Positions 48,598 through 57,713 of a DNA stretch of 57,729 bases are shown in pieces. The stretch spans positions 1-57,729 of the forward strand of contig DYFV01000029.1 of assembly GCA_020725025.1 (NCBI GenBank), given 5' to 3'. The stretch's first letter is position 1. Every line of letters starts with the position of its first letter. The notes beneath the pieces were generated by a model that had not been told where the DNA came from, searched no databases, and saw nothing but the letters and a program-made list of their open reading frames with translations. Position numbers and translations under genes: made by a program. Source of the DNA: Azoarcus sp. GTDB taxonomy: Bacteria > Pseudomonadota > Gammaproteobacteria > Burkholderiales > Rhodocyclaceae.

Positions 48598-49961
48598 CCG
48601 AAGCCACTCGCATCCTGCTCGAAGAGCACGAAATCCCGACCCATTGGTACAACGTGGTGGCCGACATGCCGAATCCGCCGGCGCCGCCCCTGGGCCCCGA
48701 CGGCAAGCCGGTGGCGCCGGAACAGATGATGGCGATCTTCCCTGGCCCGATCCTCGAGCAGGAAATGAGCGCCGAGCGCTGGATCCCGATCCCCGACGAG
48801 GTTCGCGACATCTACCGCATCTGGCGGCCCAGTCCGCTGATGCGGGCGGTACGCCTGGAGCGCGCGCTCGGAACGCCGGCCAAGATCTTCTTCAAGCACG
48901 AGGGTGTCTCCCCTGCCGGGTCGCACAAGCCCAACTCGGCGGTACCTCAGGCCTTCTACAACAAGCAGGCGGGCATCAAGCGGCTCACCACCGAGACCGG
49001 CGCCGGCCAGTGGGGCTCGTCCATCTCCTTCGCCGGCCAGATGTTCGGGCTCGACGTGCGGGTCTATATGGTGAAGGTGAGCTACCACCAGAAGCCCTAT
49101 CGGCGGCTGATGATGCAGACCTGGGGCGCCGAGGTGTACGCCAGCCCATCCGAGCTCACCCAGACCGGCCGTGACGTGCTGGCCAAGGATCCGGACAATC
49201 CCGGCTCGCTGGGGCTCGCCATCTCCGAGGCGGTGGAAGAGGCGGCCGGCCGGCCCGACACCAATTACACCCTGGGCTCGGTGCTCAACCACGTGCTGCT
49301 GCACCAGAGCATCATCGGCCTGGAGGCGAAGAAGCAGTTCGACAAGATCGGCCTCTACCCCGACGTGGTGCTGGGCCCCTGCGGCGGCGGCTCCAGCTTC
49401 GGCGGCATCGCCTTCCCCTTCCTCGCCGACAAGGCCGCGGGCGACAAGCGCGCCCAGAACCTGCGCTGCGTGGCGGTGGAACCCACCTCCTGCCCCACTC
49501 TCACCAAGGGGCACTACGCCTACGACTTCGGCGACGCCTCGGGCTTCACGCCGCTCATGAAGATGTACACCCTCGGTCACGACTTCATGCCCCCGGGCAT
49601 CCACGCCGGCGGCCTGCGCTACCACGGCGACTCGCCGCTCGTCTCCCAGCTCTATCACGAGGGCCTGCTCGAGGCGGTGGCGGTGCCCCAGCTCGCTACC
49701 TTCGAGGCGGGAGTGCTCTTCGCCCGCAACGAGGGCATCATTCCTGCACCCGAGTCCTGCCACGCCATCCGCGCGGCGATCGACGAGGCGCTGAAATGCA
49801 GGGCGACTGGCGAGCCCAAGGTGATCCTGTTCAACCTCACCGGGCACGGCCACTTCGACATGAGCGCCTTCGACCGCTACTTCTCGGGCCAGCTCGAGGA
49901 TTACGACTACCCGGCGGAAGCGGTCGCGCAGTCGCTCGCCCACCTGCCGCAGGTCGGCTGA
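48594..49961 (+). CDS. trpB: TrpB2-type tryptophan synthase beta subunit
   Basis: A 455-residue PLP enzyme of the TrpB2 group, longer than TrpB1 because of an N-terminal extension (about 1-75). The PLP-binding Lys is K112 in GSHKPNSAV, the phosphate loop is CGGGSSFGG near 257-265, and [11 protein letters not shown] is typical of the group. TrpB2 lacks the residues for close contact with TrpA and can use indole plus serine (or O-phosphoserine in some archaea). No trpA or trpF is adjacent, and it is coupled to coaX by an ATGA overlap. It may salvage indole. Confidence 0.9.
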   Translation: MTEATRILLEEHEIPTHWYNVVADMPNPPAPPLGPDGKPVAPEQMMAIFPGPILEQEMSAERWIPIPDEVRDIYRIWRPSPLMRAVRLERALGTPAKIFFKHEGVSPAGSHKPNSAVPQAFYNKQAGIKRLTTETGAGQWGSSISFAGQMFGLDVRVYMVKVSYHQKPYRRLMMQTWGAEVYASPSELTQTGRDVLAKDPDNPGSLGLAISEAVEEAAGRPDTNYTLGSVLNHVLLHQSIIGLEAKKQFDKIGLYPDVVLGPCGGGSSFGGIAFPFLADKAAGDKRAQNLRCVAVEPTSCPTLTKGHYAYDFGDASGFTPLMKMYTLGHDFMPPGIHAGGLRYHGDSPLVSQLYHEGLLEAVAVPQLATFEAGVLFARNEGIIPAPESCHAIRAAIDEALKCRATGEPKVILFNLTGHGHFDMSAFDRYFSGQLEDYDYPAEAVAQSLAHLPQVG

Positions 49962-50001
49962 GCGCTTATACAATCGCGGGCGATCCGGTAAGCTTCGCGG
50001 C

Positions 50002-50751
50002 ATGCCGGTACTGCGCCTGCTCTTCATCGTGCTGGTCATGCTCAACCTGCTAGCCCTGGCCGCCGGCCGGGGCTGGCTCGGCTCGTCCGAGCAGCCCGGC
50101 GAGCCCGAGCGCATCACCAATCAGCTCAACCCCGAACGCATCGTCCTGGAACCGCGCGGCAGCGCGCCGAGCGCCGGGGCGAGCCCCGCGCGTCCCGATA
50201 CGCCCCCACCGCGTGCCGAGGCCGCCACGCCGCAGCGCCCGACCGCCCCCGAGCCCTCGGCGCTCGACACGGCGGCGCCTCCACCGCCACCCGAGCCAGA
50301 GGCCTGCATCGCCTACGCCGCGCTCACCGGGCAGCAGGCCGACACCCTCGAGAGCGCCGCGCTCGCGCAGCCGGTCGCCCTTCGGACCGAGCGCAGCGAG
50401 GAGCATGCGCCCAGCGGCTGGTGGGTGCGGCTGCCGCCGGCCGGCGGCCGCGAAGGCGCGGAGCGCAAGGTCAACGAGCTGCGCGCACTCGGCGTGACGG
50501 ACTTCTTCATCATCCGGGAGCCGGGGCCGAACCAGTACGCGATCTCCCTCGGGCTGTTCAAGACGGAAACGGCGGCACAGCAGCACCTCGTCTTCCTGCA
50601 GGGCAAGCGGGTGCGTGGCGCGATGGTCGCCGCGCGCGACGGCGTGCAGCACGGCGTGCGGATCTACGGCCCGTCCGCGGCGCTGGAGCAGCTGGCCGGG
50701 GATCTCGTACGGGAAATGCCGGGCGCATTGCGGAGCGAGTGCGCACAATGA
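50002..50751 (+). CDS. SPOR-like domain membrane protein
   Basis: A 249-residue protein with one N-terminal membrane segment (about 4-21), a long Pro/Ala/Glu linker (25-95) and a C-terminal compact domain (about 100-245). The part GWWVRLPPAGGREGAERKVNEL...YAISLGLFKTETAAQQHL has the pattern of SPOR domains, which bind denuded septal peptidoglycan. It overlaps coaE by four bases and stands near zapD, so a division-site role is plausible. The SPOR call is by pattern and should be tested. Confidence 0.75.
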   Translation: MPVLRLLFIVLVMLNLLALAAGRGWLGSSEQPGEPERITNQLNPERIVLEPRGSAPSAGASPARPDTPPPRAEAATPQRPTAPEPSALDTAAPPPPPEPEACIAYAALTGQQADTLESAALAQPVALRTERSEEHAPSGWWVRLPPAGGREGAERKVNELRALGVTDFFIIREPGPNQYAISLGLFKTETAAQQHLVFLQGKRVRGAMVAARDGVQHGVRIYGPSAALEQLAGDLVREMPGALRSECAQ

Positions 50752-51380
50752 GCGCCGAGCGGCCCTACATCGTGGGACTCACCGGAGGAATCGGCTGCGG
50801 CAAGAGCGCGGCCGCCGATTTCTTCGCCGAGCTCGGCGCCGCCGTCGTGGACACCGACGTCATCGCGCGCGAGCTCACCGCGCCGGGCGGCGCAGCCATT
50901 CCCGCGATTCGGCAGGCCTTCGGCGCGCAGGTGATCACGCCCGACGGTGCGATGGACCGCGATGCGATGCGGGCCCTCGCCTTCTCGGATCCCGACGCGC
51001 GCCGGCGCCTGGAAGCGATCCTGCATCCGGCCATCCGCGCCGAGAGCGCCCGGCGGTGCCAGGCAGCCACCGCACCCTATGTGGTGCTGGTGGTGCCGCT
51101 GCTGGTCGAGTCGGGAACCTACCAGGGACGCTGCGACCGCATTTGCGTGGTCGATTGTCCGACCGCGGTCCAGGAAGCACGGGTCATTGCCCGCAGCGGG
51201 CTCGCGACGGAGCAGGTGCGTGCGATCATGGCGGCGCAGGCGAGCCGCGATATCCGGCTCGCACATGCCGACGACGTGATCGACAACAGCGGTGACCTGG
51301 CCGCGCTGCGTGTCCGTGTCGAGGCGCTGCACACGCAGTACATGCGAGCCGCGTGCATGCGCCATCGGAACGGAAGCTAG
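50748..51380 (+). CDS. coaE: Dephospho-CoA kinase
   Basis: CoaE adds the 3'-phosphate in the last step of CoA synthesis. It has 210 residues. The P-loop GLTGGIGCGKS is at 10-20, DTDVIAREL near 40 binds the acceptor and the lid region is followed by ARSGLATEQV. ATG 50748 overlaps the SPOR gene stop. In many proteobacteria coaE lies between pilD and zapD; here the pil genes are absent and the upstream neighbour is the SPOR gene. Confidence 0.96.
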   Translation: MSAERPYIVGLTGGIGCGKSAAADFFAELGAAVVDTDVIARELTAPGGAAIPAIRQAFGAQVITPDGAMDRDAMRALAFSDPDARRRLEAILHPAIRAESARRCQAATAPYVVLVVPLLVESGTYQGRCDRICVVDCPTAVQEARVIARSGLATEQVRAIMAAQASRDIRLAHADDVIDNSGDLAALRVRVEALHTQYMRAACMRHRNGS

Positions 51381-51401
51381 GCGGGTCGTACCGGTACGCT
51401 G

Positions 51402-51410
51402 TGCTATCAT
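51402..51410 (+). promoter_or_regulatory. Extended -10 promoter candidate before zapD
   Basis: TGCTATCAT has the TGn extension and a -10 hexamer with four or five consensus bases, without a good -35. The start point near 51417 would place the following inverted repeat at the very 5' end of the mRNA. Confidence 0.5.
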
Positions 51411-51444
51411 GCCCGGAATAACGAGGAGACACGGAATTCCGGGC
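51411..51444 (+). promoter_or_regulatory. Inverted repeat in the zapD leader
   Basis: GCCCGGAAT (51411-51419) and ATTCCGGGC (51436-51444) are perfect complements with a 16-base loop that contains GAGGAG. The GTG start of zapD is six bases beyond the stem. The only good ribosome binding motif is in the loop, 21 bases from the start codon, so folding could decide its use. Confidence 0.6.
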
Positions 51445-51449
51445 GCAAC

Positions 51450-52208
51450 GTGGTCATCTGCTACGAATACCCTCTGAATGAGCGCATCCGCACGCTCCTG
51501 CGCCTCGAGGACCTGTATCGCAAGTTCGCCCACTTCGCTCGCAGCGACGCGTGCCCGGAGCACCATGTCGCGCTGCTCATCCTTTTCGAGATCCTCGAAG
51601 TCGCCGGGCGCGCCGACCTGAAGGTCGACCTGGTCCAGGAGCTCGAGCGCCAGCGCCAGATCCTGCTGTCCTTTCGCAACAACCCCGAGATTTCCGAGGA
51701 AGCCCTGTCGGGCGCCCTCTACGAGATCGAGCAGGCCTCCGCCTCGCTCCTCTCCATGGCCGGCAAGATCGGGCAGTATCTGCGCGAGAACGAGTGGCTC
51801 ATGGCCATTCGCAGCCGCGCGGCGATCCCTGGCGGGGTCTGCCAGTTCGATCTGCCCTCGTACCACTACTGGCTGAACCGCGACCCGCAGCAACGTCGCC
51901 ACGACCTCGATACCTGGCTCCATCCGATGACCCCCATCCGGGACGGGCTCGAGATCGTGCTGCGCCTGCTGCGTGCGAGCGGACGGGCCGAGCAGCAACG
52001 GGCGCGCGCCGGCACCTACCAGGCGACGATGGCCGGGCGCAATGCCCAGATGCTGCGCCTGCGCCTGTCGAACGGCGACACCGTGGTGCCCGAGATCAGC
52101 GCCAACAAGTACGCGCTGAGCGTGCGCTTCATGTTGCCCGAGACGGTGGTGCGCCCGCGCGTGGCTGAACGCGACGTGCCGTTCGAGATCACATTCTGCA
52201 GTCTCTGA
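51450..52208 (+). CDS. zapD: Cell division protein ZapD
   Basis: ZapD bundles FtsZ filaments at mid-cell. It has 252 residues, all helical plus a C-terminal beta domain, and begins [19 protein letters not shown], the family hallmark. [11 protein letters not shown] near 130 and the final [13 protein letters not shown] are also typical. The start codon is GTG. The leader holds a 9-pair inverted repeat and a possible own promoter. yacG follows after 14 bases. Confidence 0.95.
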   Translation: MVICYEYPLNERIRTLLRLEDLYRKFAHFARSDACPEHHVALLILFEILEVAGRADLKVDLVQELERQRQILLSFRNNPEISEEALSGALYEIEQASASLLSMAGKIGQYLRENEWLMAIRSRAAIPGGVCQFDLPSYHYWLNRDPQQRRHDLDTWLHPMTPIRDGLEIVLRLLRASGRAEQQRARAGTYQATMAGRNAQMLRLRLSNGDTVVPEISANKYALSVRFMLPETVVRPRVAERDVPFEITFCSL

Positions 52209-52222
52209 ACGGCAGCACGGCA

Positions 52223-52417
52223 ATGACGGAACCGCGTACGGTCAAGTGTCCCCATTGCGGCGCCCCGGTGAAGTGGGTGCCGGAGAATCCCTATCGCCCC
52301 TTCTGCTCCGCACGCTGCAAGCAGATCGACCTGGGCGCCTGGGCGTCCGAGCGCTACCGGGTGCCGAGCTCGGCGCCACCCGATGCGGCAGGTCCCGACG
52401 AGGACGAATCGCGCTAG
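52223..52417 (+). CDS. yacG: DNA gyrase inhibitor YacG
   Basis: A 64-residue zinc protein with ligands C9, C12, C28 and C32 (CPHC and CSARC). In E. coli YacG binds GyrB and blocks DNA binding. The acidic disordered tail (about 50-64) matches other members. Its TAG stop and the TAG stop of the convergent Nudix gene share the palindrome CTAG (52414-52417). Confidence 0.95.
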   Translation: MTEPRTVKCPHCGAPVKWVPENPYRPFCSARCKQIDLGAWASERYRVPSSAPPDAAGPDEDESR

Positions 52418-53352
52418 CGCCAAGCCGCCCGGATGGCGGCGATGCCATGGGCGCCGCACTCGCGCGCGCGTGTCATGTCGTCGCGCCCCACCCCGCCCAG
52501 CGCGAGCACCGGGATCGGCAGGTCGACCACGAGCGCCGCGAACGCATCCCAGCCGAGCGCAAGACGGTCCGGGTGGGTGGCCGTCGGCTGGACTGCGCTG
52601 AGCAGCGCGAAATCGCAGCCGAGCCCGGCGGCACGCTCGAGCTCCCCGCGATCGTGGCAGGACGCCCCGATCCATTCGAAGTCCGGACGCGACGTCAGGG
52701 TGGCGAGGCGGGCGGACGGCAGTTGCACGCCGTCGGCCCCGGCCGAGCGCGCCACCGCCTCGGAGCCGTTGATCAGCACCAGCGCGCCGACGGCGCGGGC
52801 ACGCCGCACCACTTCCCTCGCGAAGGCCTCCAGTTCACCCTCCGGCATGCCGGGCTCGCGCACCTGCACGAGACGCAGCCCGCCTTCCAGCGCGGCATCG
52901 AGCTCGGCGAGCTGGCGCGCAACCCCCACCTCGCGGGCACGGGTGATGCCCATGAAGCGCGGCAGGCGCAGCGCCTTGAGGATGGGTCCGTTGGCCGGCA
53001 GCATCGGTCCTACGGAGGGATGCTCGGCGGATTCCCAGGAGAGCGCGCTGTGCACATGGTCGTTCACCGTGCCGTCCCATTCGCTCACCTCGAAGAAATG
53101 CAGCCGCACGTGCGCATGCTCGTACACGTGCTCGCGGGTGATCCAGGGATGAAGCCGCCGCACCCGGATTCCCAACTCCTCCTCCAGCTCGCGCACCAGC
53201 GCCACGGCGGGCGATTCGCCCGGCTCCACCTTGCCGCCGGGAAACTCCCAGTAGCCGGCGTAGAACGTGTCCGGTGCACGCTGCCCGAGAAGGAAACGCC
53301 CGTCCCGCCGGGTGATGACGCCGGCAGCCACCGCCACACGCTTGCCAGTCAT
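52414..53352 (-). CDS. Nudix hydrolase fused to a thiamine-phosphate-synthase-like domain
   Basis: A 312-residue fusion. The N-terminal MutT-like domain (about 1-130) has the full Nudix box G-x5-E-x7-REL-x-EE-x-GI at 40-62, so it should hydrolyse oxidised nucleotides such as 8-oxo-dGTP. The C-terminal part (about 130-312) is a TenI/ThiE-type TIM barrel: [26 protein letters not shown] and [12 protein letters not shown]. Key ThiE phosphate contacts look altered, so thiamine phosphate synthesis is doubtful. The ATG at 53352 overlaps the DUF815 stop by four bases. Confidence 0.9.
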   Translation of the reverse strand: MTGKRVAVAAGVITRRDGRFLLGQRAPDTFYAGYWEFPGGKVEPGESPAVALVRELEEELGIRVRRLHPWITREHVYEHAHVRLHFFEVSEWDGTVNDHVHSALSWESAEHPSVGPMLPANGPILKALRLPRFMGITRAREVGVARQLAELDAALEGGLRLVQVREPGMPEGELEAFAREVVRRARAVGALVLINGSEAVARSAGADGVQLPSARLATLTSRPDFEWIGASCHDRGELERAAGLGCDFALLSAVQPTATHPDRLALGWDAFAALVVDLPIPVLALGGVGRDDMTRARECGAHGIAAIRAAWR

Positions 53353-54209
53353 GCCAGTCGCCCTGCGTGGTCGCGTGCGAACTGCCAGGCCACCCGTCCC
53401 GAGCGCGAGCCGCGCATCAGCGCCCACTGCAGCGCCTCGGAGCGCGCCCCGGCGATCGCCTCGCGGCCCACGCCGAAGGCCTCCAGCCAGTGGGCGACGA
53501 TCGTGAGGTACTCCTCCTGGCTGAAGGGATAGAAGGAGATCCACAGACCGAAACGTTCGGAAAGCGAGATCTTCTCCTCGACCGCCTCGGCGGGGTGGAT
53601 CTCGCCATCGATATGCCGCGTCTGGAGGTTCTCGTCGTGATACTCCGGCATCAGGTGGCGACGGTTCGAGGTGGCGTAGATCAGCACGTTGTCGGGAACC
53701 GCCGCCACCGAGCCGTCCAGCACACTCTTCAGCGCCTTGTAGGCAGGCTCCGCCTCCTCGAAGGAGAGATCGTCGCAGAACAGGATGAAGCGCTCGGGAC
53801 GCCCGGCGACCATCTCGACGATCTCCGGCAAGTCCATGAGGTCGGTCTTGTCCACCTCGATGAGACGAAGCCCCCGATCGGCGTAGGCATTGAGCAGCGC
53901 CTTCACCAGCGAGGACTTTCCGGTGCCGCGGGCGCCGGTGAGCAGCACGTTGTTCGCGCTGCGTCCCTCGACGAACTGGCGGGTGTTCTGCTCGATACGC
54001 GCCTTCTGGTCGTCGATGTCGCGCAGGTCATCGAGACGGATCTCATGCGGACGGGTCACCGGAATCAGCCGCGCGCGCCCATGGCGGCGGCGCCACAGGA
54101 AGGCGTTCGCGGCCGACCAGTCGGGCGGCTGGGCATCACCCGGCAGGAGTCGTTCGAGCCGGTCGACAAGGCGCTCGGCGCGCGCCATCAGGTGTTCGAA
54201 TTCACTCAT
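53349..54209 (-). CDS. DUF815 family P-loop ATPase
   Basis: An AAA-type ATPase of 286 residues. Walker [18 protein letters not shown] is near 88-104, Walker [13 protein letters not shown] near 142-153, sensor-like [11 protein letters not shown] near 180, and a C-terminal [11 protein letters not shown] block. The family's function is not settled. Start ATG 54209 is inside the end of a small membrane-protein gene (8-base overlap), which supports this start over an upstream ATG at 54233. It is followed by the Nudix-ThiE gene with a four-base overlap. Confidence 0.9.
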   Translation of the reverse strand: MSEFEHLMARAERLVDRLERLLPGDAQPPDWSAANAFLWRRRHGRARLIPVTRPHEIRLDDLRDIDDQKARIEQNTRQFVEGRSANNVLLTGARGTGKSSLVKALLNAYADRGLRLIEVDKTDLMDLPEIVEMVAGRPERFILFCDDLSFEEAEPAYKALKSVLDGSVAAVPDNVLIYATSNRRHLMPEYHDENLQTRHIDGEIHPAEAVEEKISLSERFGLWISFYPFSQEEYLTIVAHWLEAFGVGREAIAGARSEALQWALMRGSRSGRVAWQFARDHAGRLA

Positions 54210-54318
54210 CGCGTTCGTCGTGTCGGTTTGCATCCTCGCGCCGCTTCGGCCACGTCGCCCATACGATGACGAGCAGCAGGGCGAGCGCAAGACCCACTTC
54301 CAGGAAAATCACCCACAT
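54202..54318 (-). CDS. Small single-span membrane protein (38 residues)
   Basis: From ATG 54318 the peptide has one strong membrane helix (about 3-23, with LEVGLALALLLVIVWATW) and a charged, Arg/Asp/Glu-rich cytoplasmic tail ending in DERDE. GGAGAGGA lies just before the ATG. Its TGA falls inside the first codons of the DUF815 gene, so the two are translationally coupled. I know no family. It may anchor or regulate the ATPase. The upstream open frame to 54423 is not needed, as it would run into the mltA promoter region. Confidence 0.6.
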   Translation of the reverse strand: MWVIFLEVGLALALLLVIVWATWPKRREDANRHDERDE

Positions 54319-54396
54319 CGTCCTCTCCTGCCGAAGCGGCCAGGCCGGGCCGGTATACTGCGGGCAAGCCTCGTCCGAGTCCACCCGCAGGAATTC

Positions 54397-55680
54397 ATGA
54401 ACCTCCTCCCGTTTCGGCTGCACCCCCGTCAGCTCGCCCCGTTGATCCCCCTCTTGCTCGGCGCTTGCGCAAGCCAGCCGCCGGCGCCGATCGCCCCGGC
54501 ATCGCCCGCCTCGCCGACGACGCCGCCACCGGCCTCCACGGCCGCCTGCCCGGCAACGCCGGCGCCGGTCGCGCCCGCCGCTGCGCCCTGCCCGGCGTGT
54601 CCGGCCTGCCCGCAGCCGACAGCGCCGGAAGCCGCGGCCCCGGCCGCCCCGCCGCTGCAGCGAGCGACCTGGTCGGAGCTGCCCGGCTGGCAGGAGGACA
54701 ATCCCGCGCAGGCATGGCCGGCCCTACGCGAGTCCTGCAAGGCCCTGGCGCGCCAGCCGCGCTGGCAGGCGCCCTGCACGGCCGCGCAGGCGCTCGGCGA
54801 GCAACCGTCCGAGCCGGCCGCGCGCCGCTTCTTCGAGACCCATTTCGAACCGTGGGCGGCGGTCAACGCCGACGGTTCCCGCGAAGGCCTCGTCACCGGC
54901 TACTATGAGCCGCTGATCAAGGGCAGCCGCACCCGCTCCGAGCGCTTCCCCTGGCCGGTCCACGGCGTCCCTCGCGACATGCTCACGATCGAGCTCGGCG
55001 ACGTCTATCCCGACCTCAAGGGCATGCGCCTGCGCGGCCGCCTGGTGGGCAACAAGGTGGTACCCTACTGGACCCGCGCCGAACTGGAGAAGATGCAGGC
55101 GCCGACGCTGCTGTGGGCGGCCGATCCGATCGATCTCTTCTTCCTGCAGGTACAGGGCTCGGGCCGCGTCGAACTGCCCGACGGCGCACAGCTTCGCATC
55201 GGCTACGCCGACCAGAACGGCCACCCCTACCAGTCGATCGGGCGGTGGCTCGTCTCCCGAGGCGAGTTGTCGATCGACAAGGCGTCCATGGAAGGAATCA
55301 AGGACTGGGCCCGCAACAATCCGCAGCGCCTGCCGGAGCTGCTCAACGCCAATCCGAGCTACGTATTCTTCCGGGAAATGCCTGCCGGCAACGGGGGGCC
55401 GACGGGCGCACTGGGCGTGCCGCTCCATGCCGGGCGCAGCATCGCGGTCGACCCGCGCACCGTGCCCCTGGGGGCACCGGTCTTCCTCGCGACCACCTGG
55501 CCGCGTTCCGAGCGCCCCCTGCGCCGGCTCGTGCTCGCCCAGGACACGGGCGGTGCGATCAAGGGTGCGGTACGCGCGGACTACTTCTGGGGATTCGGCC
55601 CTGAGGCCGGCGCGGAAGCGGGAAAGATGCGCCAGCAGGGCCGGATGTGGGTGCTGCTGCCATCAGGGCAGACGCCCTGA
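54397..55680 (+). CDS. mltA: Membrane-bound lytic murein transglycosylase A
   Basis: MltA cleaves peptidoglycan to 1,6-anhydromuropeptides and is an outer-membrane lipoprotein. It has 427 residues. The lipobox LLGAC gives Cys24. A linker of Pro/Ala (25-90) holds four more cysteines (C51, C65, C68, C71), unusual for this family. Then come the MltA domain (GYYEPLIKGS near 168, QVQGSGR) and the 3D domain with catalytic Asp383 in LAQDTGGAIKG. ATG 54397 is divergent from the microprotein gene. Confidence 0.95.
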   Translation: MNLLPFRLHPRQLAPLIPLLLGACASQPPAPIAPASPASPTTPPPASTAACPATPAPVAPAAAPCPACPACPQPTAPEAAAPAAPPLQRATWSELPGWQEDNPAQAWPALRESCKALARQPRWQAPCTAAQALGEQPSEPAARRFFETHFEPWAAVNADGSREGLVTGYYEPLIKGSRTRSERFPWPVHGVPRDMLTIELGDVYPDLKGMRLRGRLVGNKVVPYWTRAELEKMQAPTLLWAADPIDLFFLQVQGSGRVELPDGAQLRIGYADQNGHPYQSIGRWLVSRGELSIDKASMEGIKDWARNNPQRLPELLNANPSYVFFREMPAGNGGPTGALGVPLHAGRSIAVDPRTVPLGAPVFLATTWPRSERPLRRLVLAQDTGGAIKGAVRADYFWGFGPEAGAEAGKMRQQGRMWVLLPSGQTP

Positions 55681-55705
55681 GCCGGGGGGGCACAGCCCCC
55701 CCGGC
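55681..55705. terminator. GC hairpin between mltA and dsbC
   Basis: GCCGGGGGGG (55681-55690) pairs with CCCCCCCGGC (55696-55705) around loop CACAG. It lies directly after the mltA stop, between convergent genes. There is no T run, so it may act as a bidirectional barrier or mRNA end. Confidence 0.55.
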
Positions 55706-55712
55706 CGACTTG

Positions 55713-56426
55713 TCAGTTGCCGGCCGACAAGGTCTGCTCCAGCTCCGCGACGGGCACGTAGCCGCCGATCCGGCGACCGTCGGCGAGGAAAATGGTGGGC
55801 GTACCGTTGATGCGCAACTTCTGTCCGAGCGCCACGTTGCGGTCGATCGTCGAGCTGTCGCATTTCGCGGCCGCGGGCACCTTGCCGTCGATGATCCAGT
55901 CGTTCCAGGCCTTGGCCTGATCTTTCGCACACCAGATGTTGCGCGACTTCTCGTTCGAGTCCTGGCTGAGGATGGGATACAGGAAGGTATAGACCGTCAC
56001 ATCCTTCATCTGGGCGAGCTCCTTGCCCAGCCGCTTGCAGTAGCCGCAGTTGGGGTCCTCGAAGGTGGCGATCACCCGCTTGCCGTTGCCGCGCACCTGC
56101 TTGATCGCGTGATCGAGAGGCAGCGAGGCGAAATCGATGGACGAGAGCTGAGCCATCCGGGCGGCCGTCATGTCGCGCCGGGTCTTGGCATCGATCACCC
56201 GTCCGTCGATGATGAAGCTCACCTTCTCGTCGGTATAGACCAGCTCGCCGCTCTTCAGCACGACCTCGTACAGTCCTCCGTAGGGCATGCGCACGACAGA
56301 CTCCACCGCCGGTGCGCCGATGAAGTCTTCGATACCCTTCTTCACGTCGGCTTCATTGGCCAGCACCATACCGGTGGCACTGAGGGCGATGGCCGCGACG
56401 GCGGTACGGATGAGACGAGAATGCAT
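55713..56426 (-). CDS. dsbC: Thiol:disulfide interchange protein DsbC
   Basis: DsbC is a periplasmic disulfide isomerase that acts as a V-shaped dimer kept reduced by DsbD. It has 237 residues. A signal peptide covers 1-23 (MVLANE). The dimerisation domain is about 24-85, then the thioredoxin fold has CGYC at 127-130 and the cis-Pro loop GTPTIF near 207. Two further cysteines (in WCAKDQ and KCDSS) form the structural disulfide. ATG 56426 fits. It lies 15 bases after the UbiH-like gene. Confidence 0.96.
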   Translation of the reverse strand: MHSRLIRTAVAAIALSATGMVLANEADVKKGIEDFIGAPAVESVVRMPYGGLYEVVLKSGELVYTDEKVSFIIDGRVIDAKTRRDMTAARMAQLSSIDFASLPLDHAIKQVRGNGKRVIATFEDPNCGYCKRLGKELAQMKDVTVYTFLYPILSQDSNEKSRNIWCAKDQAKAWNDWIIDGKVPAAAKCDSSTIDRNVALGQKLRINGTPTIFLADGRRIGGYVPVAELEQTLSAGN

Positions 56427-56441
56427 CAGGATCTCCAGTAA

Positions 56442-57605
56442 TCAGAATCGGCCGCTCACCGCGTAGCGGACGAGCGCATTGCGTACGACCGGCAGACGGT
56501 TGGTGAGGTTCAGACCGAGATTGCGCGCCAACGCGACGAGCGGATTGCCGGTGCCGAACAGCCGGTTGAGGCCGTGGGTGGCGTATTGAAGCACGAAAGG
56601 CTCTTCGGCGCGCGCACGCGCGTAACCGCGGAGCAGGGACAGATCGCCCGGATCGCGCCACTGGGGGAGCGTGCGCAACAGCTCCGCGAGGGCTGCGACG
56701 TCCTGAAACCCGAGGTTGATCCCGTGCCCGGAGAGGGGATGGATGGCGTGCGCGGCATCGCCCACGAGGGCGACGCGCGGCTTCACCACGGTATCGACAC
56801 GCAAGAGCCGCAGCGGGAAGGCGGCCGCGGGCGTTACCAGCTCGAGCCGCCCGAGCACGTTGTCGCCGGCCTCCGCCACCCGGCCGCACAACGCCTCGGC
56901 GTCGAGGGCGACGAGCTCCGCGGCATGGGCATCGGAGGTGGACCACACCATCGACATCATCTGCCCGGGCAGTGGCAGGAAGGCGAGGATGCCGTCGTGA
57001 CGGAACCATTGCCAGGCCACGTTGCGGTGGGACCGCTCGCAGCGGAAGTTCGCCACGACCCCCATTTCGCCGTAAGGCACTGTCGTGGCCTCGATGCCCG
57101 CCTGGCGGCGCACCCATGAATCGGCGCCGTCGGCGCCGACGATAAGGCGCGCGCTCGCGCGTTTGCCGTTTGCGAACGCGAGGCTCGCTCCACTCTCGTC
57201 GATCGCCAGCGAGCCGGTCTGCTCGCCGACCATCAGGCTCACGTTGTGCTGGCGCCGAACCGTCTCCCACAACTCGCGGTGCAGGCGCCCGGATTCGACG
57301 ATCCATGCAAGCTCGGAGAGACCGCTCTCGTACGCGGAGAACTCGAGCGCGCCCCCGGCGTCGCCCCGGATCGACATCGCGTGGACCGGCGCGATGCGCT
57401 GCCGATCTACGTGCTGCCAGATCCCGATCTCGCTCAGGAACTTCACGTTCTCGGGACTGATCGCGTAGATACGCGCGTCCCACCCGGCCGGCTGCTGCGG
57501 CGCGCGCGGTTCGACGACGCCGATCCGCCACTGAGTGCCGCGCAAGGCTGCCGCCAGACTCGCTCCGGCGAGTCCTCCACCGACCACGATGACGTCGAAA
57601 TCCAT
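56442..57605 (-). CDS. UbiH/UbiI family FAD-dependent ubiquinone hydroxylase
   Basis: A flavin monooxygenase of the ubiquinone-biosynthesis hydroxylase group, 387 residues. The FAD-binding VVGGGLAGASLA is at 7-18, the middle motif GADGADSWVR is near 157 and GDAAHAIHPLSGHGINLGFQD near 285-305 is the second FAD motif. It hydroxylates one position of the quinone ring; which one (C1, C5 or C6) cannot be told from the sequence. ATG 57605 starts MDFDVIVVGGG. It is followed by dsbC in the same direction. Confidence 0.92.
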   Translation of the reverse strand: MDFDVIVVGGGLAGASLAAALRGTQWRIGVVEPRAPQQPAGWDARIYAISPENVKFLSEIGIWQHVDRQRIAPVHAMSIRGDAGGALEFSAYESGLSELAWIVESGRLHRELWETVRRQHNVSLMVGEQTGSLAIDESGASLAFANGKRASARLIVGADGADSWVRRQAGIEATTVPYGEMGVVANFRCERSHRNVAWQWFRHDGILAFLPLPGQMMSMVWSTSDAHAAELVALDAEALCGRVAEAGDNVLGRLELVTPAAAFPLRLLRVDTVVKPRVALVGDAAHAIHPLSGHGINLGFQDVAALAELLRTLPQWRDPGDLSLLRGYARARAEEPFVLQYATHGLNRLFGTGNPLVALARNLGLNLTNRLPVVRNALVRYAVSGRF

Positions 57606-57682
57606 GGATCAAAGGGTATGCGCAATGAGACCGTGATTCTGCCCCATGAGACGTCCCGAGTCACGGCGCGAGGCCGTAAACG

Positions 57683-57713
57683 CACAAAGCCGCCCGAGTT
57701 GGGCGGCTTTGTG
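57683..57713. terminator. Hairpin terminator near the right edge
   Basis: CACAAAGCCGCCC (57683-57695) and GGGCGGCTTTGTG (57701-57713) form a perfect 13-pair stem with loop GAGTT. It probably ends a gene lying beyond the window. The T runs on each side are short. Confidence 0.75.
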
